Assembly: GCA_018675425.1 (NCBI GenBank)
Contig: JABGYD010000041.1
Span: 1-37,043, forward strand
Origin: Kordiimonadaceae bacterium
Lineage (GTDB): Bacteria; Pseudomonadota; Alphaproteobacteria; Sphingomonadales; Emcibacteraceae
Length of the DNA: 37,043 nt
Direction of reading: 5' to 3'
Shown: piece by piece, positions 1-7,353 of the stretch
How positions within the stretch are numbered: position 1 is the first letter of the stretch
Layout: the number at the start of each line of letters is the position of its first letter
Program-made: the position numbers and the translations under genes
Notes under the pieces: model-generated
What the model was told of the DNA's origin: nothing
The model's input: the letters and a program-made list of their open reading frames with translations, nothing else
Database searches by the model: none

Positions 1-135
1 AAGTAGCAGAAGTGATGTGATAATGCCAAGTGATACAAGCTCCATAGGGAATTTATCAAGTATATATAAGAATATACCGACCGTAATCACACTAAAGGTT
101 AACCACATTTGTAATAATGGTTCCATCAGTTCCAT
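1..135 (-). CDS. SLC13-type (DASS/ArsB-like) anion permease, N-terminal fragment
   Basis: The minus strand is open from an ATG at 135 to the window edge, giving the first 45 residues of a protein that continues outside. It begins MELMEPLLQMWLTF, followed by a long hydrophobic stretch, then DKFPMELVSLG and a second hydrophobic run. A first helix followed by a P-M-E-L-V-S-L-G turn is typical of the N-terminus of bacterial SLC13-family permeases, many of which carry TrkA-C domains further on. A strong ribosome-binding site (GAGGGAG, 143-149) lies 7 bases before the ATG. The fragment would be the start of an inner-membrane transporter of anions such as sulfate or dicarboxylates. The substrate cannot be told from 45 residues. 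Confidence 0.7.
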   Translation of the reverse strand, partial: MELMEPLLQMWLTFSVITVGIFLYILDKFPMELVSLGIITSLLLL

Positions 136-325
136 TCAAAAACTCCCTCTTTTAGGAACAAATTTAACAGCAGTAGGTAAAATAAAACAAGTTTTTTATA
201 GACTTGTAAATTTAAGAATGTTGGTTTTCAACTATAATTCATAAAATCACGAACTTACTGATTTTATCACTTTATGGTATTGTTTTGATTAATATTGTTT
301 AATTATAAAAGATAAAATTTACAAT

Positions 326-1582
326 TTACATTTCTATATTTCGATTAACATTAACCACAAACCCTTCTTCACGTAGTTCGCCTAAAATATCTTGAAGGTG
401 CTGCGCATCTCGGGTTTCAAGTGTAATATTTGAGTAAGTCTCTTTGGCAGGGAGCTCTGTGAACAGGCGGTGATGAGACACGTCAATAATATTTCCACCC
501 TGATTACCTATTATTGATGAAATAATAGAAAGGGCCCCTGGAATGTCTGGTAATTCAATGCGAAGACGAGTTATTCGACCATCACGAACAAGGCTTCGCA
601 TTAATATTGATGCTAACAATCGAGTGTCTATATTCCCACCAGTAACAACTATGCCAACTTTTTTACCTTTAAACATTTCGGGATAACGAATGAGGGCGGC
701 GAGTGGGCAAGCACCCGCGCCCTCGGAAACTGTTTTTTCGACTGTCATTAACATAACAATGGCTTTTTCAATTTCTTCTTCACCAACAAGTAGTATATCA
801 TCAACAAGCTCATTGCATATTATAATATTTTTTTTACCAATAGTTTTTACGGCTATGCCCTCAGCAAGAGTTGAACCTTGAGCAGTATAGTCTTCATTAT
901 TGAAGGCTCTATAGAGCGAAGGAAAACGTTCTGATTGTACACCAATGATTTGAATGTCAGGTTTAATAGCCTTTGCAGCTGTTGCAACGCCGGAAATTAG
1001 TCCTCCTCCACCGACAGAAACTAATAAAAAATCAAGATCTGGTACGTCTTTTAAAACTTCAATTGCAATGGTTCCCTGACCCGCCATTACAAGAAAGTTA
1101 TCAAATGGGTGAACGAGAGTAAGGTCCTTACTTTTTGCTATCTCTAGCGCGGCATTAGCAGTTTCGTCGAACGTTTTTCCGATTTGAACTACTTCAGCGC
1201 CAAGTGCCTTAGTATTGGTTATCTTTATAAATGGTGTGCCTAGTGGCATTGCTATTGTCGTCGGAATACCAAGCCTACTTCCATGATATGCAAGGCCCTG
1301 ACCGTGATTACCAGCACTAGCTGCGATCACACCCTTTTGTCGCTGCTTTGGGCTTAAACTCAAAAGTGCATTAAGGGCACCCCTCTCTTTAAAGGAAGCC
1401 GTGAAATGGCGGTTTTCAAATTTAATATAGACTTCAGCGCCAGTAATTTTTGAAAGTGTAATAGCATGGTTTGTTGGTGTATCATCGATAACACCATGTA
1501 TTTTCTTTGCCGCATCTTTTATGTCTTCGAAACTCAGTCCGACTAAATTATTACTCATATTTTTACCATTAATCACTTTCAT
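326..1582 (-). CDS. ilvA: threonine ammonia-lyase (threonine dehydratase) with C-terminal ACT domain
   Basis: A cytoplasmic PLP enzyme that deaminates L-threonine to 2-oxobutanoate, the entry step of isoleucine synthesis or threonine breakdown. The PLP lysine is K65 in ASFKERGAL. SAGNHGQG lies at 89-96 and the phosphate-binding tetraglycine at 191-194. A single ACT domain from about residue 340 to the end (IELPDIPGALSII) suggests allosteric control. At 418 residues with one ACT domain it matches the medium-length form, not the 500-residue E. coli IlvA. The start is uncertain: the ATG at 1582 lies almost on top of its AAGGG, a GTG at 1576 is better spaced from the same AAGGG, and an ATG at 1558 is also possible. 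The gene stands alone, so it could equally be called tdcB-like. Serine or hydroxyaspartate could be side substrates. Confidence 0.92.
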   Translation of the reverse strand: MKVINGKNMSNNLVGLSFEDIKDAAKKIHGVIDDTPTNHAITLSKITGAEVYIKFENRHFTASFKERGALNALLSLSPKQRQKGVIAASAGNHGQGLAYHGSRLGIPTTIAMPLGTPFIKITNTKALGAEVVQIGKTFDETANAALEIAKSKDLTLVHPFDNFLVMAGQGTIAIEVLKDVPDLDFLLVSVGGGGLISGVATAAKAIKPDIQIIGVQSERFPSLYRAFNNEDYTAQGSTLAEGIAVKTIGKKNIIICNELVDDILLVGEEEIEKAIVMLMTVEKTVSEGAGACPLAALIRYPEMFKGKKVGIVVTGGNIDTRLLASILMRSLVRDGRITRLRIELPDIPGALSIISSIIGNQGGNIIDVSHHRLFTELPAKETYSNITLETRDAQHLQDILGELREEGFVVNVNRNIEM

Positions 1583-1727
1583 ACCCTTTTTTATTTGGGT
1601 CTTGATATATTAGTTTTTTGTATAAAGTCTAAACATATTTTGCTAATTTGTTTGTCTAGAATAATTATTAATAGTTTCTGCAGCTAGAAATTAGAAAAAA
1701 ATTCTAATGGCGTAAAATTAGCATTTC

Positions 1728-2723
1728 TTATGATAAATTAAGTTTCTTGGCTATGATAGGTGCAAAATAAGTCCATATTCCTATGGCACCGGCCCTTTTA
1801 AACGCTATTAAGCTCTCCATCATGGCGCGATCAACATCAAGCCAGCCGTTTGCTGCGGCAGCATGGATCATTGCATATTCACCACTCACCTGATAAGCGA
1901 AAGTAGGGAATTTAAGCTCACGTGTGATCCTATCAATGATATCTAGATAAGGCATTCCTGGTTTTACAATTATACTGTCGGCGCCCTCATCTATATCCAT
2001 GATTACTTCGCGTATTGCTTCGTCCGTGTTAGCGGGGTCCATTTGATAACTTTCTTTACCCCCCTGTATAGATGGGGGTGATCCAACTGCATCGCGAAAA
2101 GGCCCGTAGAAAGCTGATGCATATTTTGCTGCATAGGACATGATAGTAGTATTAAAATATTTTTCTTTCTCTAGCATACCACGTATTGCTGAAACACGGC
2201 CGTCCATCATATCAGAAGGTGCAATAATATCACATCCAGCCTTAACTTGCACGAGTGCTTGATTAATAAGTACTTCAAGTGTTAAATCGTTATCAACATA
2301 GCCATTTTTAATAAGTCCATCATGACCGTGAGTTGTATAAGGATCAAGCGCGACGTCGCAAATAATTCCGATGTCTGGAACTTGCTCTTTAATTTCACGA
2401 ACTGCACGACAAACAAGGTTTTCTGGATTTATAGCTTCACGGCCATCATCAAATTTTAATTCTTCAGGTATTTGTGGAAAAAGTGCTATTGATGGAATAC
2501 CAAGATCCTTTGCCATTGCAGCATTTTCGATGACTAAGTCGATAGTTAGTCTCGATACGTCAGGCATAGAGGCTATTTTAGTAGAGGTATTTTTACCTTC
2601 TTGAATAAAAATTGGCCAGATGAGGTCATTTACTGTAAGTGAATTTTCACGAACCATATTACGGGACCATGCACTTTTTCGATTACGTCTTAGCCGGCTA
2701 CTGGGAAAATTTCCTGCTACCAT
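1728..2723 (-). CDS. hemB: porphobilinogen synthase (delta-aminolevulinic acid dehydratase)
   Basis: Condenses two 5-aminolevulinate molecules to porphobilinogen, the second step of heme synthesis, in the cytoplasm. At 331 residues it is the usual size. The two active-site lysines are K200 (YAAKYASAFYGPFRDA) and K254 (IIVKPGMPYL), and PSDMMDGR lies at 169-176. The metal-site segment at 121-136 reads CDVALDPYTTHGHDG, with aspartates where zinc-dependent enzymes have cysteines. This is the magnesium-type site known from other alphaproteobacterial HemB proteins. A GGAG ribosome-binding site precedes the ATG. The gene points away from hemA across a 355-base shared intergenic region, so the two first enzymes of the pathway are likely co-regulated. 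Confidence 0.97.
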   Translation of the reverse strand: MVAGNFPSSRLRRNRKSAWSRNMVRENSLTVNDLIWPIFIQEGKNTSTKIASMPDVSRLTIDLVIENAAMAKDLGIPSIALFPQIPEELKFDDGREAINPENLVCRAVREIKEQVPDIGIICDVALDPYTTHGHDGLIKNGYVDNDLTLEVLINQALVQVKAGCDIIAPSDMMDGRVSAIRGMLEKEKYFNTTIMSYAAKYASAFYGPFRDAVGSPPSIQGGKESYQMDPANTDEAIREVIMDIDEGADSIIVKPGMPYLDIIDRITRELKFPTFAYQVSGEYAMIHAAAANGWLDVDRAMMESLIAFKRAGAIGIWTYFAPIIAKKLNLS

Positions 2724-2959
2724 TGATCGCTCCAGAATTTTTTATTCATTTTAAACTATTAATTATATCTAAACAAATATTTAAAATTTAATTAAGTATG
2801 TTGTTATATGAGGTATGTAATTAAAGCATTATATACTTAATAACAATAGGGTCTTGGGGCACAACGAATTGCTCGCTTAATAATATGCATTAATTTTTTT
2901 GATCCGAGATAAGGCTATTTTATCTTAATTATTAAAATTTCATATATTCATGTTTGATG

Positions 2960-2974
2960 TTAGAATCTTTCTAT
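2960..2974. promoter_or_regulatory. interrupted dyad resembling an Irr iron-control element
   Basis: TTAGAA-TCT-TTCTAT is an interrupted palindrome with one arm mismatch. It resembles the TTAGAA-N3-TTCTAA type of site bound by Irr, the heme- and iron-responsive regulator of alphaproteobacteria, which is known to control heme synthesis genes. Its last base is the first base of a TTGACA hexamer (2974-2979), a position suited to blocking polymerase. The dyad is seen directly. Assignment to Irr is inference, and short AT-rich dyads also arise by chance. Confidence 0.35.
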
Positions 2975-2990
2975 TGACAATAATAAGTTA

Positions 2991-3028
2991 GACAAAGGTA
3001 GAAAAAAATAATTTTTCCTTCCTTTGTC
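2991..3028 (+). promoter_or_regulatory. long hairpin in the hemA leader
   Basis: GACAAAGG (2991-2998) pairs perfectly with CCTTTGTC (3021-3028), and inside it GAAAAA (3001-3006) pairs with TTTTTC (3012-3017) around a 5-base loop, giving 14 pairs with a small 2/3-base internal bulge. It ends 50 bases before the hemA ATG. It is not followed by a T-run, so it is not an ordinary terminator. It could be an mRNA stability or protein-binding element, or a DNA operator. Confidence 0.45.
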
Positions 3029-3078
3029 CCTTCAACTAAGGTAGGACAGGTCGAAACTAAACACTTGGATACAGTTTA

Positions 3079-4284
3079 ATGGATTATGACGGCATTTTTT
3101 CAAATGCGATAGCCGGAATTAAGGATGAAGGTCGCTACCGTGTTTTTATGGATATTGAACGTAAAAACGGAGATTTTCCCTCTGCAATTTGGCATACTGA
3201 GGCAGGCGAGAAGGAAATCGTCGTCTGGTGCAGTAATGATTATCTTGGTATGGGCCAGCATCCTGATGTGATTAAATCTATGAAAGATGCTATCGATAAG
3301 GTTGGCACGGGCTCTGGCGGTACGCGGAATATTAGCGGCACGCATCACTATCATGTTATGCTGGAAGAAGAGTTAGCCGACCTGCACGATAAGGAGGCTG
3401 CCCTGCTCTTTACATCGGGTTATAATTCAAATGAAGCTTCAATTTCAACTATTGCTAAATTGCTCCCTGGCTGCATTATTTATTCTGATAAGCTTAATCA
3501 TGCATCCATGATCAATGGAGTACTGGGAGGTAAATGTGAAAAAAGAATTTTTAGACATAATGATGTTGAACATTTAGAACAACTTTTAAGTAATGATGAC
3601 CCAAAAAAACCAAAGATTATTTTATTTGAATCCGTTTATTCTATGGATGGTGATTTTGCCCCAATTCAAGAGTTTTGCGACTTAGCTGATAAATATAACT
3701 GTATGACCTACATGGATGAAGTACATGCGGTTGGTATGTATGGTCCACGCGGTGGCGGCGTTGCCGAAGAGCTTGGACTTATGGACCGTGTTGATATTAT
3801 TGAAGGCACACTTGGTAAAGCTTTTGGTCTTATGGGCGGATACATTACGGCATCAAAAAATATTGTTGATTGCGTTCGAAGTTTTGCCGCGGGTTTTATA
3901 TTTACTACGTCTTTGTCGCCAACAATCACTGCTGGCGCACTAGCGAGCGTGCGTCACCTTAAAAACTCAACTATTGAACGTGAGGTTCATCAGGAACGTG
4001 CTGCTACATTAAAGACAAAAATGCGTGAGGCTGGCCTTCCAGTTATGCCGTCTAATAGCCACATTGTACCTCTTTTGGTCGGCGACCCTATTATTTGTAA
4101 GCAGGTGTCAGACATGTTACTTAACGAATATGGTATTTATGTCCAACCTATTAACTACCCGACGGTGCCACGTGGCACAGAACGTTTACGCTTTGCACCC
4201 AATCCACTTCATAATGATGATATGATGGAGCATCTAGTCACTTCGCTTAAGGCAGTATGGTTAAAGCTTAAAATTGACAAATAA
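3079..4284 (+). CDS. hemA: 5-aminolevulinate synthase
   Basis: A PLP enzyme that condenses glycine with succinyl-CoA to 5-aminolevulinate, the committing step of the C4 (Shemin) heme pathway, typical of alphaproteobacteria and mitochondria. It has 401 residues, the normal length. The N-terminus MDYDGIF..EGRYRVF and the sequence [12 protein letters not shown] are family hallmarks. The PLP lysine is K247 in EGTLGKAFG, with the glycine-rich [12 protein letters not shown] at 76-87 and MDEVHAVG at 212-219. The start is fixed by the family N-terminus. The ribosome-binding site is weak (TTGGAT region), so leader structure may matter. It is monocistronic, divergent from hemB, and insulated from the convergent cold-shock gene by a terminator. 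The symbol means ALA synthase here, not glutamyl-tRNA reductase. Confidence 0.98.
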   Translation: MDYDGIFSNAIAGIKDEGRYRVFMDIERKNGDFPSAIWHTEAGEKEIVVWCSNDYLGMGQHPDVIKSMKDAIDKVGTGSGGTRNISGTHHYHVMLEEELADLHDKEAALLFTSGYNSNEASISTIAKLLPGCIIYSDKLNHASMINGVLGGKCEKRIFRHNDVEHLEQLLSNDDPKKPKIILFESVYSMDGDFAPIQEFCDLADKYNCMTYMDEVHAVGMYGPRGGGVAEELGLMDRVDIIEGTLGKAFGLMGGYITASKNIVDCVRSFAAGFIFTTSLSPTITAGALASVRHLKNSTIEREVHQERAATLKTKMREAGLPVMPSNSHIVPLLVGDPIICKQVSDMLLNEYGIYVQPINYPTVPRGTERLRFAPNPLHNDDMMEHLVTSLKAVWLKLKIDK

Positions 4285-4400
4285 TTATTGTGACCTCATG
4301 TCTCTAGAAGAGTACTTCTAACAAATAATAAATTTTTTTCATTGCCTCTATTACTTCATTAATGTTTTTTGAAGTTGCAAATTTATCTTTCCATTATTTA

Positions 4401-4432
4401 ATAAAAAACACGGGTCAAAATTTGGCCCGTGT
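4401..4432 (-). terminator. rho-independent terminator between hemA and the cold-shock gene
   Basis: ACACGGG (4408-4414) pairs with CCCGTGT (4426-4432), and the stem extends inward with CAAA/TTTG. Read on the minus strand the hairpin is followed directly by six T residues and then ATT, which makes it a good terminator for the cold-shock gene. Read on the plus strand it is followed by TTTAATTAAT, so it may also stop hemA transcripts less efficiently. Confidence 0.85.
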
Positions 4433-4461
4433 TTAATTAATAACTATTGATGGTGCTTTAA

Positions 4462-4665
4462 TTAAGCAGCTTTCAAGTTACAAGCTGATTGCTTGCCTTT
4501 TTCTTCTTGAACTTCATAGTCGATTTTTTGACCTTCGTCCAATGTTGAAAGACCTGATTGCTCAACAGCGCTGATGTGAACAAACACGTCATTGCCGCCT
4601 TGATCAGGCTCGATGAAACCAAAACCCTTTGATGGGTTAAACCATTTTACTGTACCAGTTGCCAT
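4462..4665 (-). CDS. cold-shock domain protein (CspA family)
   Basis: A 67-residue single-domain cold-shock protein, the usual length. These small cytoplasmic beta-barrels bind single-stranded RNA and DNA and act as RNA chaperones. RNP1 is KGFGFI at residues 13-18 and RNP2 is VFVHI at 27-31, after the typical start [17 protein letters not shown]. An AAGGAGA ribosome-binding site is ideally placed before the ATG. The gene has its own promoter candidate (4711-4738) and a strong terminator (4401-4432), so it is a single-gene unit. The exact csp paralog cannot be told from sequence alone, and cold induction is not implied by the family name. Confidence 0.96.
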   Translation of the reverse strand: MATGTVKWFNPSKGFGFIEPDQGGNDVFVHISAVEQSGLSTLDEGQKIDYEVQEEKGKQSACNLKAA

Positions 4666-4710
4666 GTTATTTCTCCTTGTGCATATATTGGTATTTTATT
4701 TTATTACAAT

Positions 4711-4738
4711 ATCGTAACAAAATTTGTAGGCTTGACAA
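4711..4738 (-). promoter_or_regulatory. candidate promoter for the cold-shock gene
   Basis: On the minus strand TTGTCA (4738-4733) and TACGAT (4716-4711) are separated by 16 bases. Each matches the sigma-70 consensus at several positions, and transcription would start about 40 bases before the ATG. That gives a short leader, unlike the long 5' UTR of E. coli cspA. Confidence 0.4.
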
Positions 4739-4989
4739 AGACTTACGTCTATTACCCTCAACTAAACCTGAATATCTGGAAAGAGAATTGGATGTGTTAG
4801 TAAATATATTAATCAAACGTTGGCCTTATAGGCACTACTTTAGATTAAGTGTCAACCTAATTATCACATTTAAAGTAATCTCTATTTTATCAAGAAGTAA
4901 ATAAAATAAATTTTATAAATAACTTTCTAGATAATAACTTATTTTTATAGCTAGCAATTTTTGGCTTATAAATAGTCGTATTTTATCAT
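4739..4989. other. non-coding spacer upstream of the cold-shock gene
   Basis: Together with 4666-4738 this forms a 324-base gap between the cold-shock gene and the downstream GNAT gene. Both are on the minus strand. A plus-strand reading of 81 codons (4659-4904) begins on the cold-shock start codon, has no ribosome-binding site and no recognisable family, so it is not called. Apart from the promoter candidate nothing clear was seen here. Confidence 0.4.
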
Positions 4990-5496
4990 TTATTTATTAT
5001 GGCTGTGAGACCTTTTACCCCAAACCTTCCAACTAATTTCACGCCCTGGCCAGATAGTATTTGCAAAGGGCCAATCATCTTTAATCCATTTATTTACTAT
5101 CCGATAAAATTCTGATTCTAAGTATAGATTATCGTCTCTAATCCAAAAATAGATCTCGGCATCGAAGTTTTCCCTGTAACAGGGTTCAATATATATACAA
5201 CCAATGCACTTATTTTTTTCAGGAGTTAAAACGGTAAAGGCAAATGCCTCACGATTATTAAATTCTCTTAGGTGTGTGATGAGGTCACTATTATTTTCTT
5301 TTGCAGTCATTTTATCGCAAGGCCAGGGGTCATTCTTCGCAAATATATTTCTAAGATTTTTCTTGCTTGACATAACAGCCTCATAATCCAGTTCGTTCAC
5401 GTCGGGTCCAAGAACTTGTAGTTGAAAATGTTCTCCTTTGAATGAAGTTGGCACAACAAAGTCGGCGGACACAAAATTTCTAGTCATATTTATCAT
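4990..5496 (-). CDS. GNAT-like N-acetyltransferase, substrate unknown
   Basis: A protein of 168 residues, predicted cytoplasmic. Conserved-looking blocks are LDYEAVMSSKKNLR, NDPWP, REAFAFTVLTPEKNKCIGCIYIEP and DAEIYFWIRDD, followed by WPF..IWPGREISWKVW near the C-terminus. The strand order (a core strand ending CIGCIYI, then the FWIRD strand) fits the GNAT fold seen in a group of small bacterial proteins annotated only as GNAT acetyltransferases. The usual acetyl-CoA pyrophosphate loop (Q/RxxGxG/A) is not obvious, so activity is unproven. Two ATGs nine bases apart could start it; the inner one (5487) is better spaced from AAAAAGG. The substrate is unknown, and the neighbours give no clue. Confidence 0.65.
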   Translation of the reverse strand: MINMTRNFVSADFVVPTSFKGEHFQLQVLGPDVNELDYEAVMSSKKNLRNIFAKNDPWPCDKMTAKENNSDLITHLREFNNREAFAFTVLTPEKNKCIGCIYIEPCYRENFDAEIYFWIRDDNLYLESEFYRIVNKWIKDDWPFANTIWPGREISWKVWGKRSHSHNK

Positions 5497-5772
5497 TGCC
5501 TTTTTATACTTTCGCTGGTTGCGAGTGGTTTAGTTTTTTTCTGCGATGGATGATACTATATAGCTTTTATCTTTATTAAAATCATTCATATACGAATATA
5601 TTATATAATTTTTAGAAGGTTTATCTTATCGATCTGTTTAGATTAAAACGACATATTAAAGATATTGTTTTAGACAGTATGATTAAAGCTATGACATTGT
5701 GATATATTGAGTTTCTTGCTATCGGAACAAAAGGTGTTAAAGTTAATTATTCATGTGGGTAGGATAAAATGT

Positions 5773-5778
5773 GGGAGG
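5773..5778 (+). promoter_or_regulatory. ribosome-binding site that sets the permease start
   Basis: GGGAGG lies 6 bases before TTG at 5785. This decides for the TTG at 5785 over the longer reading from TTG at 5707, which has no ribosome-binding site and would add 26 residues that do not resemble the family. Confidence 0.7.
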
Positions 5779-5784
5779 AAGCTA

Positions 5785-7098
5785 TTGTCTGAGCGGACAA
5801 GGAAATTACTGGGATTTTGGGATTTGATGAGCATATCCCTCGGCCAAATAATTGGGACTGGGGTGGTGGTTCTGACTGGTATCAGCATCAGTATGACCGG
5901 TTACGGCGCACCATGGGCATTTGTTTTTGCACTTTTAATTGTGGCCATTCCGACCATCTGTATTGCTGCGTTGGGATCGGCAGTTCCTAGTACAGGAGGT
6001 AACTATACCTATGTGCGTGATCTGTTAGGCTCTCGCACATCGTTTTTATATCTAGCGTTACTTGTTTCTGGTCAAATCATTCTTGCAAGCTTTGCAATTG
6101 GCTTTGCCGAATATACAGAAGCGATCTTTCCTGAACTCAACATGACTTTAGTCGCGGGTGGAATTATGATTCTCTGTTTTTTTGCTAATTTATTTGGTAT
6201 TAAAACAGCAGCACGGTTTCAAACTATCATGGTATTAATTCTTATTACCTCTCTAATTTTTTATATATTTTCTGGTTTTTCTTACGTAAATGATTATGAA
6301 AAATATGGCGATATTAGTAAAATATTTCCAAACGGATTTTCTGGTTTTTTTGCTGCTGCATTTTTACTGCGTTTAAGTTTAATTGGATCAGAATTTATTT
6401 CCGAATTTGGCGATGAAATGGAAAATCCCGGAGTACTTATTCCATTAGTTATGGGCCTTTCTCTATTGCTTGTAGTTATCCTTTATATAGGGATTGCGAT
6501 CGTTGCTACAGGAGTACTCCCACTTGATGAGATTGAGGGTGAAAACTTGGCTGTAACTGCGAGAGTTGTTTTTAGTCCTGCAGTTTATTATGCTTTTATT
6601 GGTGGTGGCATTATGATCTCATTAGTGACATCTCTTAATGCCATATTTGCTTGGTGTACTCGTGGTTTGTATATGGCTACAGAAGATGGCTGGTTGCCCA
6701 TAAAGCTTGCCGCTAAAAATCGATTTGGGACCCCTTATATATTTTTAACCTTATTTTTTGTGGTCGGAATAAGCCCTATTTTACTTGATTTAAGCCTAAG
6801 TTATGTTTCAATACTTGGAAATGCCGTTGGTGCGATTTTTGGATTATTTCCTGTATTAGCACTTTATAATTTAGCGAAACGCAATCCCGATGCCTACGAA
6901 AATGCACCCTTTAAACTGCCTTTATGGGCGACAAAGCTATTTCCACTTATATCTGTAATAATATACGGTTATGGTATTTATTCGTCGTGGAATTTTATAG
7001 GTGGGCTTGGTTGGTCTATGCTTGGAGGTTATGTGGCGGTTGTTCTTGTGTATATCCATTTTCGCGCACCATTCGTGCCAGCATGCCGGCGTGTCTAG
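5785..7098 (+). CDS. APC-superfamily amino acid permease (first of two)
   Basis: An inner-membrane amino acid/polyamine/organocation transporter of 437 residues from a TTG start. It opens MSERTRKLLGFWDLMSISLGQIIGTGVV, where the GQIIGTGV turn in helix 1 is the APC substrate-binding motif. PSTGGNYTYVRDLLG follows helix 2 and is the family loop often seen as SGGxYxY. About 12 hydrophobic segments follow. ATEDGWLP near residue 310 is the conserved loop after helix 8. It stands first in a five-gene group with two PLP enzymes, a kinase and a second APC permease, so it probably imports the substrate of that group. A 255-base gap with two hairpins separates it from the next gene, so expression may be uncoupled. 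The substrate is unknown. Confidence 0.88.
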   Translation: MSERTRKLLGFWDLMSISLGQIIGTGVVVLTGISISMTGYGAPWAFVFALLIVAIPTICIAALGSAVPSTGGNYTYVRDLLGSRTSFLYLALLVSGQIILASFAIGFAEYTEAIFPELNMTLVAGGIMILCFFANLFGIKTAARFQTIMVLILITSLIFYIFSGFSYVNDYEKYGDISKIFPNGFSGFFAAAFLLRLSLIGSEFISEFGDEMENPGVLIPLVMGLSLLLVVILYIGIAIVATGVLPLDEIEGENLAVTARVVFSPAVYYAFIGGGIMISLVTSLNAIFAWCTRGLYMATEDGWLPIKLAAKNRFGTPYIFLTLFFVVGISPILLDLSLSYVSILGNAVGAIFGLFPVLALYNLAKRNPDAYENAPFKLPLWATKLFPLISVIIYGYGIYSSWNFIGGLGWSMLGGYVAVVLVYIHFRAPFVPACRRV

Positions 7099-7156
7099 AT
7101 TAAATTTTTAAGGATCGTGAAACAATTAAATATTCAACACTATCTATACTTTATTT

Positions 7157-7187
7157 AAACATAATACTTCTTATTCTTATTATGTTT
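7157..7187. repeat. perfect 10-bp inverted repeat after the first permease
   Basis: AAACATAATA (7157-7166) and TATTATGTTT (7178-7187) are perfect complements around an 11-base loop. It is 58 bases after the permease stop. No T-run follows directly, but T-rich stretches occur 15-30 bases on. It may be a weak terminator, a processing site or an operator. Confidence 0.45.
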
Positions 7188-7318
7188 CCAGGTGCCCTTT
7201 TTATATTGTTTTTTTAAGCTGTTAGTTTTTTGTGCGGGGGCTCTCAGTGTGCTTAATTGTAATTATCAGTAGAGAGGATATTTTACATCTAGACAATCAC
7301 TATAAGTTTCTAGAGGAT

Positions 7319-7348
7319 GTTCCTGAAAATTATGATTAATTCAGGAAC
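7319..7348 (+). promoter_or_regulatory. hairpin that buries the ribosome-binding site of the next gene
   Basis: GTTCCTGAA (7319-7327) pairs perfectly with TTCAGGAAC (7340-7348) around a 12-base loop. The right arm contains the AGGA ribosome-binding site, and the ATG of the aminotransferase at 7354 follows five bases later. In mRNA the closed hairpin would hide the ribosome-binding site. An ATG in the loop (7332) begins a 12-codon reading frame that overlaps the gene start in another frame. That translation is controlled here is inference. Confidence 0.55.
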
Positions 7349-7353
7349 ATTTT

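Larger units (their letters stand above)
2724..3078. promoter_or_regulatory. shared hemB/hemA divergent control region
   Basis: A 355-base gap between the two divergent heme genes with no credible ORF. It is very AT-rich and holds two structured elements on the hemA side, listed separately: an interrupted dyad at 2960-2974 and a long hairpin at 2991-3028. On the hemB side a TATAAT reads on the minus strand at 2762-2767, but the matching -35 is poor. No convincing -10 box was found for hemA, although TTGACA at 2974-2979 could be its -35. Confidence 0.5.

Noticed and set aside
17-244. Plus-strand reading frame of 75 codons at the left end
   Set aside because: It overlaps the minus-strand SLC13-type start, has no ribosome-binding site and no family resemblance.
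241-267. 9-bp inverted repeat ATAAAATCA / TGATTTTAT downstream of the threonine ammonia-lyase
   Set aside because: Position would suit a terminator, but it is AT-rich and has no T-run on the minus strand; too weak to call.
4659-4904. Plus-strand frame of 81 codons starting within the cold-shock start codon
   Set aside because: No ribosome-binding site, no recognisable domain, and it covers the cold-shock promoter candidate.
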